Shown: positions 36,763-44,635 of the stretch, in pieces
How the letters are laid out: every line of letters begins with the position of its first letter
How positions within the stretch are numbered: the stretch's first letter is position 1
DNA from: Roseibium album
GTDB taxonomy: Bacteria; Pseudomonadota; Alphaproteobacteria; Rhizobiales; Stappiaceae
NCBI RefSeq assembly: GCF_001404515.1
Contig: NZ_CXWE01000001.1
Coordinates: 868,001 to 932,000 of the forward strand
Length of the DNA: 64,000 nt
Reading direction: 5' to 3'
Position numbers and translations under genes: made by a program
Notes under the pieces: generated by a model
Databases searched by the model: none
The model's input: only the letters and a program-made list of their open reading frames with translations
Told to the model about the DNA's origin: nothing

Positions 36763-37269
36763 ATGCCAAAGAGTATTCCGATAAGTGTCAGGCTCAGCGA
36801 TGACGATGTCTCGTTCCTGGCGGGTTACGAGGTTCAGGGCGCCAGAACCCCAAGCGACAAGATGCGAGAAATTCTGAAGGCAGCGCGGGAACGCGAAGAG
36901 GGCGTTCAGGATGTCGAGGCCTGTGAGGATCTGCTCCGCACTATGGCGCGGCCGGCCGAGAAGGGGCTTCGGCAATTACAAAGGGAAATCGGAAACAGAT
37001 CCGATCTTGTCATGAAACTGTATGAGCGATTGCCGGAAATGCTGGCGGAACTCATCGCATCGGCGCCGGGACCGGAACAGGGAGAACAGGATCTGGTAAA
37101 GTTCGAGGCAGCGTTATCCGCAGAGCTGTTTTCACTGATCGAGGAGATATTTGACCTCGGACTGACCACCCCGAGCCGAACCTACGATCCGGTACTCATG
37201 GACAGGCGTCTCGAGCCCATTCTCGAAGTTGCGCGGCTGCTGGATCAAAGGCGTCAAACCAGGGACTAG
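36763..37269 (+). CDS. ribbon-helix-helix-like putative regulator
   Basis: Protein of 168 aa. The N-terminus shows a beta strand (IPISVRL), a helix (SDDDVSFLAGYEV) and a second helix (TPSDKMREILKAARE), the ribbon-helix-helix pattern of CopG/MetJ-type DNA-binding proteins. The remaining 120 residues are helical and acidic and may sense a ligand or partner. ATG 36763 is chosen; TTG 36751 and GTG 36754 are in frame but lie within the repeats. Three direct repeats over its promoter suggest autorepression. It precedes pspA by 151 bases in the same direction, so it is a candidate regulator of that operon. Family not named with certainty. Confidence 0.65.
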   Translation: MPKSIPISVRLSDDDVSFLAGYEVQGARTPSDKMREILKAAREREEGVQDVEACEDLLRTMARPAEKGLRQLQREIGNRSDLVMKLYERLPEMLAELIASAPGPEQGEQDLVKFEAALSAELFSLIEEIFDLGLTTPSRTYDPVLMDRRLEPILEVARLLDQRRQTRD

Positions 37270-37342
37270 GGGGCCTGTATCGGCAAATGACTGCTGAACG
37301 GGCCACGGTAAATACGGAATAAGTGTAGCAGTAACATGCGCA

Positions 37343-37393
37343 CCAACCCGTCGTTTCGGGTATCGGTTGGATACCGGATTTTTTGATTTTTTT
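37343..37393 (+). promoter_or_regulatory. possible transcription attenuator before pspA
   Basis: GGTATC (37359-37364) and GATACC (37370-37375) form a 6-bp hairpin followed by two T runs (37379-37384 and 37387-37393), like a terminator. An alternative structure pairs CCAA (37343-37346) with TTGG (37367-37370) and CCCG (37347-37350) with CGGG (37357-37360), and the two are mutually exclusive. It lies just before the pspA ribosome site. The terminator stem is short, so this is tentative. Confidence 0.35.
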
Positions 37394-37420
37394 GAGAAGT
37401 GGAACGGAAAGGAAGGAAAG

Positions 37421-38104
37421 ATGGCAGAAGGTCTCGTAACACGCGTCAAGCGTCTGGTCTCCGGCGGTGTGAACCAGTTGGTGGACTCCATTGAAAACAC
37501 TTCCCCCGCAACCGTCATGGAAGAGGCAATCCGGGAAGTGGACCGGGCCGTCGATCAGGTCCGTGATGAATTGGCCGGTGTCTTGGCGAACAAGCACCTT
37601 GCAAACACCCGGCTTGGGGAAACGACAACACGTCACGAAGAGCTGCAGGGTCAGATTGCCGTGGCGGTGAAAGAAGGGCGGGACGATCTCGCGGAAGCAG
37701 CCATTGCGCGCCAGCTTGACCTCGAAGTTCAAATTCCGGTTCTGGAGTCTGCAGTCGCAGATGCCAGCCGGGAGGAAAAGGAACTGGAAGGCTATGTGAG
37801 CGCACTCCAGGCGCGCAAGCGTGAGATGGAGGCGGAACTGGTCAATTTCCGCCGTTCCCAGCAACAAAGCGCGACGGACAGTGCAGCGTCGGGAGTTGCG
37901 GCTCCAAAGGACAGTGTCGAAGGCAAGACCCGCAAGGCGGAACAGGCATTTGACCGTGTCATGCAGAATGCGACCGGTCTGCCCGGCGGACTTTCGACCG
38001 ACAAGGCCGACGCAACCAAACTTGCCGAGCTGGAAGATCTTGCCCGCAAGAACAGGGTTTCTGAACGCCTTGCCGCATTGAAGGCGTCGGCGAAAGACGG
38101 TTGA
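37421..38104 (+). CDS. pspA: PspA/IM30-family membrane-stress protein
   Basis: Protein of 227 aa, almost wholly helical coiled coil, with the PspA pattern (ATVMEEAIREVDRAVDQVRDEL; RKREMEAELVNFRR). PspA/IM30 proteins bind the inner face of stressed membranes and form ESCRT-III-like assemblies. ATG 37421 is directly preceded by GGAAGGAAAG. It is followed two bases later by a YqiJ-like gene and then a YqiK flotillin, a known gene cluster. No PspF enhancer-binding protein or PspBC is present here. Confidence 0.9.
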   Translation: MAEGLVTRVKRLVSGGVNQLVDSIENTSPATVMEEAIREVDRAVDQVRDELAGVLANKHLANTRLGETTTRHEELQGQIAVAVKEGRDDLAEAAIARQLDLEVQIPVLESAVADASREEKELEGYVSALQARKREMEAELVNFRRSQQQSATDSAASGVAAPKDSVEGKTRKAEQAFDRVMQNATGLPGGLSTDKADATKLAELEDLARKNRVSERLAALKASAKDG

Positions 38105-38106
38105 AC

Positions 38107-38865
38107 ATGGTCGAGTTCATCCTAGCCGACCAGAACACACCTTTTGCGGTCGCTCTCGGCCTGATGATTGCGATCGCGCTCGCCGAAGGTGTCGGCACGC
38201 TCATGGGACTTGGCCTGTCGAGCATGATCGACAGTCTGCTTCCGGAAGTGGATCTGCCCGACGTGGATCTGCCTGATGTTGATGCGCCGGATTTCGACGC
38301 GGATATCCAGGCCGGTGCCCTGCCGGGAGATCTTGATACGGTTGCGGCAGGGACCGAGTTGACCGGGCCCGGACAAGGTATCTTCAGCCAGATACTCGGA
38401 TGGTTGTGCTTCGGCAGGGTGCCGGCGCTGATCATCCTGGTGATCTTCCTCACGGGGTTCGGCCTCGTCGGGTATGTCCTCCAGAGTCTGGTGCAATCCG
38501 TCTCCGGATATCTGTTGCCGGGTATCCTGGCCTCCGCCGGAGCCTTCGCGGGAGCGTTGCCCTTTACCAGGGTGACCGCACTCGGATTGTCCAAGGTGAT
38601 GCCAAAGGACGAAAGCGACGCCGTCTCTCGGCAGACTTTCGTGGGAAAACCCGCGGTGATCGTGCAGGGACATGCCAAGGAAGGCCTTCCTGCGCAGGCG
38701 CGTCTTAGCGACCCGACCGGTCAGTCCCATTATGTGCTTGTGGAGCCGGACGTTGAAGGCGAAGTGCTCGAGCAGGGTACGAACATCATCATCGTACGCC
38801 AGCAGGGACCGCATTTCACGGCGATAAGGAATACCAACGCGACATTGACCGGCGCTGGCGATTGA
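38107..38865 (+). CDS. YqiJ-like membrane protein with OB-fold domain
   Basis: Protein of 252 aa. One membrane helix at residues 10-35, a Asp/Pro-rich repeat (EVDLPDVDLPDVDAPDFD), two or three helices at about 100-165, then a C-terminal NfeD/OB-like domain (FVGKPAVIVQGHAKEGLPAQ ... NIIIVRQQG). YqiJ and NfeD proteins partner with flotillins in membrane organisation. ATG 38107 lies two bases after the pspA stop; TTG 38101 overlaps it. The operon order pspA-yqiJ-yqiK supports the call. Confidence 0.85.
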   Translation: MVEFILADQNTPFAVALGLMIAIALAEGVGTLMGLGLSSMIDSLLPEVDLPDVDLPDVDAPDFDADIQAGALPGDLDTVAAGTELTGPGQGIFSQILGWLCFGRVPALIILVIFLTGFGLVGYVLQSLVQSVSGYLLPGILASAGAFAGALPFTRVTALGLSKVMPKDESDAVSRQTFVGKPAVIVQGHAKEGLPAQARLSDPTGQSHYVLVEPDVEGEVLEQGTNIIIVRQQGPHFTAIRNTNATLTGAGD

Positions 38866-38918
38866 CGCTGGTGCCGGGCTGAAAATTTTCATCAAAAAAA
38901 CAAAGGGAGTTGTAAGTT

Positions 38919-40799
38919 ATGGACCAACTCATAAGTATTTTGATCCTGGTCGGCATCGGCTTTGTGGCGCTGCTGGCCGTTGGCTTGATCATTTCCAGGC
39001 TCTATCGCCGGTCTTCGAAAGAAGTGTCGTTTGTGCGTACCGGTTTCGGTGGCCAGCGTGTCATCATGAACGGCGGCACGCTTGTGTTGCCTGTGCTGCA
39101 TGACGTCATTCCGGTCAACATGAATACGTTGCGTCTGGAAGTCCGCCGTTCCAACGATCAGGCGCTGATCACCAGGGACCGCATGCGTGTCGACGTCCTG
39201 GCAGAATTCTATGTCCGGGTTCAGCCGACCATCGAATCCATTGCCAATGCAGCGCAGACGCTTGGTCAGCGGACCATGAAGCCGGAGGCTCTGCGTGAAC
39301 TTGTCGAGGGCAAGTTCGTTGATGCCTTGCGCGCGGTTGCCGCGGAAATGGCAATGGAAGAGCTGCACGAGCAGCGCGTGAACTTTGTGCAGAAAGTGCA
39401 GGCTGCGGTTTCGGAAGACATTCTGAAAAACGGTCTTGAGCTGGAATCGGTATCACTTACCGGCTTGGACCAGACCAACCGCGAATATTTCAATCCTGAA
39501 AATGCCTTCGATGCCGAAGGTCTCACGAAACTTACCCAGGAGATCGAGGAACGCCGGAAGAAGCGGAACGACATCGAGCAGGAAACCGAAATCCAGATCA
39601 AGCGCAAGAACCTGGAGGCCGAACAGGAGCGTCTGCAGATCAATCGCGAAGAGGAATTCGCCAAGCTTGAACAGCAGCGCGAGATCCAGATCCGCCAGGC
39701 AGAGCAATCCTCTCTGATTGCCAAGCAGCAAGCGGAGCGCGAGCGTGAAGCCGAGGAAGCCAAGATCCTGGCGAGCCAGAAAGTCAAGGAGAAGGACATC
39801 GAGTCCAACCAGGCTGTCACCGAACGTCAGATCGCGATGGATCAGCAGGTGCGTGAACGGGAAATCTCCAAGGAACGCTCGGTCGAGGCGGCCAATGTCG
39901 AAAAACAGAAACTGATTGAACTTGCCGAGCAGGACCGCGATATCGCGGTAGCCGCCAAATCCCGCGAAAAGTCCGAGGCGGAAGCCGAGGCCGATGAGGC
40001 AAGGGCAATCGCGGCGCGTGCTGCCGAACAGGTTTCGACGGCTCGCGAGACCGAAGTTGCCGAGCGAGACAAGCAGATCGAACTGATTGAAGCCCGCAAG
40101 GCGGCCGAAATGGATGCTGTCGCGATCACCGTCGGTGCCGAGGCGCAAAAACAGGCTGCCGCCGACCAGGCGGAAGCGGTCCGGATCGCCGCAGAAGCCG
40201 AGGCTGCAAAACTTCGCATCGAAGCGCAGGGCTCCGCAGAGGCTGACAAGCTTCGCGCGGAAGCTGAAAAAGCGCTTTATGAAGTGGAGGCCGACGGTCA
40301 GCGTGCGATCAACGAGGCTGCCAACCTCTTGTCTCCGGACCAGATCGCGATGCAGATCCGTGTCAAGCTTCTGGAGCAGTTGCCTGAGATCATTGCCGAA
40401 AGCGTCAAGCCGATGGAGCAGATCGACGGTATCAAGATCATCCAGGTGGATGGCATGACCGGTGGTGCCGGTGGCGTTGCAAATGGCTCGACCGGCAATG
40501 GATCGGGAGGTGGAAACCTTGCCGACCAGATGGTCTCCTCCGCGCTTAAATACCGCTCTCAGGCCCCGCTTCTGGACGCGATGATGAAGGAAGTCGGCCT
40601 GGACGGGTCGGGACTTTCGGGGCTGACTGCTGGTCTTGGTGAAGCGCCTGCCAATGGAACGACTGCGGGCGAAAACGGCGCTGCAGACAATGCGGCCCAT
40701 CCGTCGACTGGAAGCTTGACGGCGGAGACAGTCGCGGACACCTCCGGGGAGGCAGCTCCGTTGGTTCCCAAACAAGAAAGTGCTGATCCGACTACCTGA
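38919..40799 (+). CDS. yqiK: flotillin-like SPFH protein YqiK
   Basis: Protein of 626 aa. An N-terminal membrane helix (LISILILVGIGFVALLAVGL) precedes the SPFH domain (about residues 35-190). A long Glu/Ala/Lys-rich coiled coil covers 200-480, and a Gly/Ser-rich low-complexity C-terminus follows. Flotillin-type proteins form large membrane scaffolds; with PspA and YqiJ they are linked to envelope stress. The ATG is preceded by AAAGGGAG. A 450-codon open frame on the other strand is a codon-bias artefact. Confidence 0.93.
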   Translation: MDQLISILILVGIGFVALLAVGLIISRLYRRSSKEVSFVRTGFGGQRVIMNGGTLVLPVLHDVIPVNMNTLRLEVRRSNDQALITRDRMRVDVLAEFYVRVQPTIESIANAAQTLGQRTMKPEALRELVEGKFVDALRAVAAEMAMEELHEQRVNFVQKVQAAVSEDILKNGLELESVSLTGLDQTNREYFNPENAFDAEGLTKLTQEIEERRKKRNDIEQETEIQIKRKNLEAEQERLQINREEEFAKLEQQREIQIRQAEQSSLIAKQQAEREREAEEAKILASQKVKEKDIESNQAVTERQIAMDQQVREREISKERSVEAANVEKQKLIELAEQDRDIAVAAKSREKSEAEAEADEARAIAARAAEQVSTARETEVAERDKQIELIEARKAAEMDAVAITVGAEAQKQAAADQAEAVRIAAEAEAAKLRIEAQGSAEADKLRAEAEKALYEVEADGQRAINEAANLLSPDQIAMQIRVKLLEQLPEIIAESVKPMEQIDGIKIIQVDGMTGGAGGVANGSTGNGSGGGNLADQMVSSALKYRSQAPLLDAMMKEVGLDGSGLSGLTAGLGEAPANGTTAGENGAADNAAHPSTGSLTAETVADTSGEAAPLVPKQESADPTT

Positions 40800-40820
40800 T
40801 CGCCTTGCACGACACATATT

Positions 40821-40865
40821 CCGGAGCCAGCTGGCTCCGGGATATCGACCGGGATATCGACCGGG
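40821..40865. repeat. 20-bp palindrome and 12-bp tandem repeat after yqiK
   Basis: CCGGAGCCAGCTGGCTCCGG at 40821-40840 is a perfect palindrome and would form an 8-bp stem with loop AGCT. It is followed by a 12-bp tandem repeat (GGGATATCGACC twice, near 40839-40862). No T run follows, so it may be a pause, processing or binding site rather than a terminator; transcription into the next gene is possible. Confidence 0.5.
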
Positions 40866-40949
40866 AAAGCAGCCGGCGGATCACGCGGCCTGCAGTCTTG
40901 TCCGCGAGAAAAGCGACGACCCGAAAGGGCACGAGTTTGGTGGAACGGG

Positions 40950-41732
40950 ATGGATTACGAAAACAAGGAAAACCACTTCAAGCCTCGTGGGAATCTGTTT
41001 CTCGAGATATCGGCCATACTGATATTCGTGATCCTGATCCTTTTCGCTGGCGTGGTCTTCCACTTCCATACGGAAGTAAGTCGCCTCTACGATGACAAGG
41101 CGGAGCTTCTGGCACGTATCGAGTCGTTTGAGAGCCGACTAGGCGAGGACAGGAATGAAAGCGATTTATCCCGGTTGTTAGCTGAGCAGAATAATCTTCG
41201 CGATCAGGTGTCAGATCTTGTCAAGCAGATCGAAGCGACGATGGCAGCTGATTTTGAGCGTCGTCTGGAGGAAACGCAAAAACGTATCGAAGAACTTGAG
41301 CAACGCGTCCAAACGGTGGCATCGGCTAGGCCGCAGGAACAGGCATTTGCAGTTGAAAAAGACGCTCGAACCAAGGTGATAAACGATATTCAGGTCGATC
41401 TTGTCGGATGTGCTGAGAAGATGATGTATGTTTATTGTGATGTCAGCCTGAATAACCTGGGACGCACCGGACGCAAGGTTGAAGTTTCCAACGCCGGTAC
41501 TCTCGTCGCAGACAACAACGGTAATGCTTACCGGATCTCTTCCTTTACGCTTGGAACGGCTTCTGAAAAAGAGGTCCGCTACAAGGCCAATGTTTTTGTC
41601 AGCAAGGCGCGGCCCGTAAATCTACGCTTCCGTTTTTACTTGCCACATTCCAGGGTCTCTTCCTTTGCTGTTGTGCAGTTCAATGTGGACGGTGCCTCCG
41701 TTCCGTTCGAGCAGGTCACGGTGGACCGATAG
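40950..41732 (+). CDS. single-pass membrane protein with coiled coil and periplasmic beta domain
   Basis: Protein of 260 aa: a short cytoplasmic end, a membrane helix at about residues 18-40 (LEISAILIFVILILFAGVVF), a coiled coil at 42-125 and a C-terminal beta-rich domain with two Cys (VGCAEKMMYVYCDVSL). The final domain resembles envelope proteins that bind other proteins, but I recognise no family. It follows yqiK by 150 bases in the same direction. Anchoring and coiled coil suggest a scaffold or sensor for the psp-yqi module; this is inferred from position only. Confidence 0.65.
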   Translation: MDYENKENHFKPRGNLFLEISAILIFVILILFAGVVFHFHTEVSRLYDDKAELLARIESFESRLGEDRNESDLSRLLAEQNNLRDQVSDLVKQIEATMAADFERRLEETQKRIEELEQRVQTVASARPQEQAFAVEKDARTKVINDIQVDLVGCAEKMMYVYCDVSLNNLGRTGRKVEVSNAGTLVADNNGNAYRISSFTLGTASEKEVRYKANVFVSKARPVNLRFRFYLPHSRVSSFAVVQFNVDGASVPFEQVTVDR

Positions 41733-41815
41733 GTAGTCTCCGGAACTATTGAGCTGTGATTTGAAAATTTCTGGCACGCAGTTGACGGGCGCCAGCAGAA
41801 GAGGGTTTGAAAACC

Positions 41816-42748
41816 GTGTACCGAGCAACTCTTTCGAACGCCCTGGTATTCAGTTTGGCTGCGGCCTGCATACTTTTTTGTATCCAATCTGTCTCCGCTA
41901 CTCCTGCAGTCGAAACCAAGAAAAACTACTTCAGCGTGTTTGGAACGACTGCAGTGGAAATCAAGGAAAACCTGAAGCGTTACACTGAAACGCAAACAAA
42001 CTGGGGCGAATTTTTCTGGGCGAAAAGCGAATGGACGACTGAGTGGAGATACTGGTGGCGGGAACTGGAAACCGGATGTGGACTATCACGTGTCGAGGCA
42101 TCCGTCATCGTTGAGAACTGGTTGCCTCGCTGGTTGAACAAAACGGATGCAACGCCTGAATTGAGGGCAAGATTGCGACGAACAACAGCCGCGATTGACC
42201 TGTATTTGCGTCAATCGAAGTCGAACGGCTTGAAGGCCGCCCAGGAAATAGAACAGCTTTATTTGCGAACTGAAATATTTGAAGACTGTAATGAGCTCAA
42301 GGAAACAGTTAACAAAAGGGCACACCATATTTCGCGACTTTATCGGGCTAGCGGTAGGGCTATCGAACAGCGGCTTGGATATGGAAGTAAACAATTCCCC
42401 GATTTGACCGTACGGGTTGGCGTGCAGACGCCTGTGGCAGGAAGTCCGGACAAGGCAATGCACGGATGGTGTCAACTGTCTGATGATCTTGAGACCATTC
42501 AGCATGTCGAGTGCCGTTTCGAGCGTTCGTGTGAACCCCAATCGTCGCGTTGCACGATAAACTACAGCTGGTCCACGGAGCGCATTCAGGTCCAGTACAA
42601 TGAAGGGGGACCCGTGAGTTGGAACAACACTTCGGCCGAGTATGCCTTTATCGACAGTTCACCATGTGTCCGGAGAACTTCCGACAACATGATCCTTTGC
42701 TTCTTTGAGCAGGAACCAGACCGGGTTTGGTTCTATCACTTGCCGTGA
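41816..42748 (+). CDS. secreted DUF922-like protein lacking HExxH
   Basis: Protein of 310 aa with a signal peptide (FSLAAACILFCIQSVSA). The next 160 residues follow the DUF922 pattern: YFSVFGTTAVEIKENL at the start, a Trp-rich segment, GCGLSRVEASVIVENWLPRW, a long helical part and a Cys near TEIFEDCNELK. DUF922 proteins are putative secreted zinc peptidases with HExxH; the matching place here reads YLRQSKSNG, with no histidines. About 110 extra residues with five Cys follow. A non-catalytic, binding role is likely. GTG 41816 is chosen because AGAGGG lies about ten bases upstream; TTG 41807 is too close to it. Confidence 0.6.
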   Translation: MYRATLSNALVFSLAAACILFCIQSVSATPAVETKKNYFSVFGTTAVEIKENLKRYTETQTNWGEFFWAKSEWTTEWRYWWRELETGCGLSRVEASVIVENWLPRWLNKTDATPELRARLRRTTAAIDLYLRQSKSNGLKAAQEIEQLYLRTEIFEDCNELKETVNKRAHHISRLYRASGRAIEQRLGYGSKQFPDLTVRVGVQTPVAGSPDKAMHGWCQLSDDLETIQHVECRFERSCEPQSSRCTINYSWSTERIQVQYNEGGPVSWNNTSAEYAFIDSSPCVRRTSDNMILCFFEQEPDRVWFYHLP

Positions 42749-42840
42749 GAGGACCTTCCGACTTGTTCAAGGTTGCGACGAAAAACTCTCGTGGAGCACA
42801 GCAACAGTCTTTTACATCGAAGTTTAGTAGCTGTGGCAAA

Positions 42841-42866
42841 CGGAGCCGTTGGAAAGAGTGGCTCCG
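42841..42866. terminator. possible hairpin between convergent genes
   Basis: CGGAGCC (42841-42847) and GGCTCCG (42860-42866) form a 7-bp stem between two convergent genes. There is no T run on either side, so a terminator role is only possible. Confidence 0.3.
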
Positions 42867-42873
42867 CTCGACC

Positions 42874-44520
42874 TCAATGATGCGCCCTGTGATGGCCCAG
42901 TGTTTTGGCCGCGTCGAGTGACTTGGCCGGTTTGAAGCTCTCCGCATCGGCCATGGCCCAAAAGGCTGAATAGCCCGGCAGGTCATGTGCTTCGTCCAGG
43001 AGCGCGCCTTTCTTGAGCCAGGAGAAGGCCGCATTTGCAGACATGATTTCGCGCGCGCCGCCACGAAGATAAAAGTGCTCCGGCCTGAATTCGCTGGGAT
43101 GATTGAGCCCGGCAGCTGCTGTAAAGGCCATTAGAGATTTCAGCGTGTTGCGATGAAAATTCGTGACCCTCTCGGCCTTGTCGGGAACCACAAGCGCCTG
43201 CTGACGCTTCGGATCCTGGGTCGCAACGCCGGTCGGGCACCGGTTGGTGTGACAGCTTTGCGACTGGATGCAGCCGACTGCGAACATGAAGCCACGTGCC
43301 GAATTTACCCAATCGGCTCCGAGACACATGGTGCCGGAAATATCAAAGGCGCTGATCAGCTTGCCGCTGGCACCCAGCTTGATGTCATCGCGCAATCCGG
43401 TGGCGACCAGGCTGTTGTGAACGAAGAGCAGGCCCTGCAGCAGCGGGGTGCCAAGCCGGTTGGCGAATTCGATCGGGGCTGCACCTGTGCCGCCTTCCGC
43501 TCCGTCGACGACGATGAAATCCGGTTTTATCCCTGTCTTCAGCATGGCCTTTACGATCGCCATGAATTCCCAGCGGTGGCCGATGCAGAGTTTGAACCCG
43601 ACCGGCTTGCCATCGGAAAGGTTCCGAAGCGTCTGGATGAATTCCAGCAGCTCGATAGGGGTTGAAAAGGCTGAATGCGAAGCGGGCGAAATGCAATCCT
43701 GACCCAGTGGCACGCCACGAGCCTCGGCAATTTCTTCCGTCACTTTCGCACCCGGCAACACGCCGCCATGACCGGGTTTTGCACCCTGACTCATTTTTAT
43801 TTCGATCATCTTGATCTGGGGATTGGCCGCCTGCGCCTTGAATTTCTCCGGATCGAATTTTCCGTCCGCCGCGCGACAGCCGAAGTAGCCGCTGCCGAGT
43901 TCCCAGACAAGATCCCCACCGCCTTCCCGATGATAGCGGGAGACGCTGCCTTCCCCGGTGTCATGGTAGAAATGCCCTGCTTTCGCACCTTTGTTCAGCG
44001 CAAGGATGGCATTGCCGGATAGCGAGCCGAAACTCATGGCCGAGATGTTGTAGAGCGATGCGGAATAGGGCTGCTTGCAATCCGGTCCACCGATCGTCAC
44101 CCGCAATTCTTCGTGATTCTCAGGTTTCGGTGTAACGGAGTGATTCACCCAGCCGTACTGGTCGTTGTAGACGTCGAGTTCGGTGCCGAACGGCAGGACG
44201 TCCTCGATGTTCTTGGCCCTGTCATAGACCATGGATCGCCGCTCCCTTGAAAAAGGGCGGCCATCCTGGTTGCTTTCAAAAAAGTACTGCCTCAGTTCCG
44301 GCCGGATCGCTTCGAAGAGATAGCGGAAGTGCCCTGATACCGGATAATTTCGCAGAACGGCGTGCCGGGTCTGCTGCAGGTCGAAGACGCCAATGAGTGA
44401 CAAGACGCCGAATACGGCAAACGGCCAGATGAAATGTACGTTGACGGCGAACATCAGTACGAAGGCGACGAAGGCTAATGCGAGGCAAAGGAAGAAAACA
44501 GTATAGCGGGCAGGAAACAA
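42874..44520 (-). CDS. FMN-binding glutamate synthase-family protein
   Basis: Protein of 548 aa with two N-terminal membrane helices (residues 5-50) and a large FMN-binding barrel similar to the central part of the glutamate synthase large subunit: ISAMSFGSLSGNAILALNKGA, IEIKMSQGAKPGHGGVLPG, HSAFSTPIELLEFI, FIVVDGAEGGTGAAP and the cysteine stretch CIQSQSCHTNRCPTGVATQ. It lacks the amidotransferase domain, so it is not a full GltB; substrate unknown. Start is TTG 44520 with AGGGG ten bases upstream; no earlier ATG is in frame. Confidence 0.9.
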   Translation of the reverse strand: MFPARYTVFFLCLALAFVAFVLMFAVNVHFIWPFAVFGVLSLIGVFDLQQTRHAVLRNYPVSGHFRYLFEAIRPELRQYFFESNQDGRPFSRERRSMVYDRAKNIEDVLPFGTELDVYNDQYGWVNHSVTPKPENHEELRVTIGGPDCKQPYSASLYNISAMSFGSLSGNAILALNKGAKAGHFYHDTGEGSVSRYHREGGGDLVWELGSGYFGCRAADGKFDPEKFKAQAANPQIKMIEIKMSQGAKPGHGGVLPGAKVTEEIAEARGVPLGQDCISPASHSAFSTPIELLEFIQTLRNLSDGKPVGFKLCIGHRWEFMAIVKAMLKTGIKPDFIVVDGAEGGTGAAPIEFANRLGTPLLQGLLFVHNSLVATGLRDDIKLGASGKLISAFDISGTMCLGADWVNSARGFMFAVGCIQSQSCHTNRCPTGVATQDPKRQQALVVPDKAERVTNFHRNTLKSLMAFTAAAGLNHPSEFRPEHFYLRGGAREIMSANAAFSWLKKGALLDEAHDLPGYSAFWAMADAESFKPAKSLDAAKTLGHHRAHH

Positions 44521-44635
44521 GACTGGGCACCCCTCTTGAAAGCTTGCTTCCCTAGTTGTGTCAGGCTGTGAAGGAAAAGGAAAGGGTATACAACCGTGTT
44601 ACCTGTTCCTGGGCAAGGACAGAATTTGCAGGAGT

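Noticed and set aside
38880-38891. TGAAAATTTTCA palindrome between yqiJ and yqiK
   Set aside because: It is short and AT-rich, and chance occurrence in an intergenic space is likely.
39453-40817. 454-codon minus-strand frame opposite yqiK
   Set aside because: It mirrors the Glu/Ala/Lys-rich coiled coil of the flotillin and is rich in Phe and Leu as expected from its complement.
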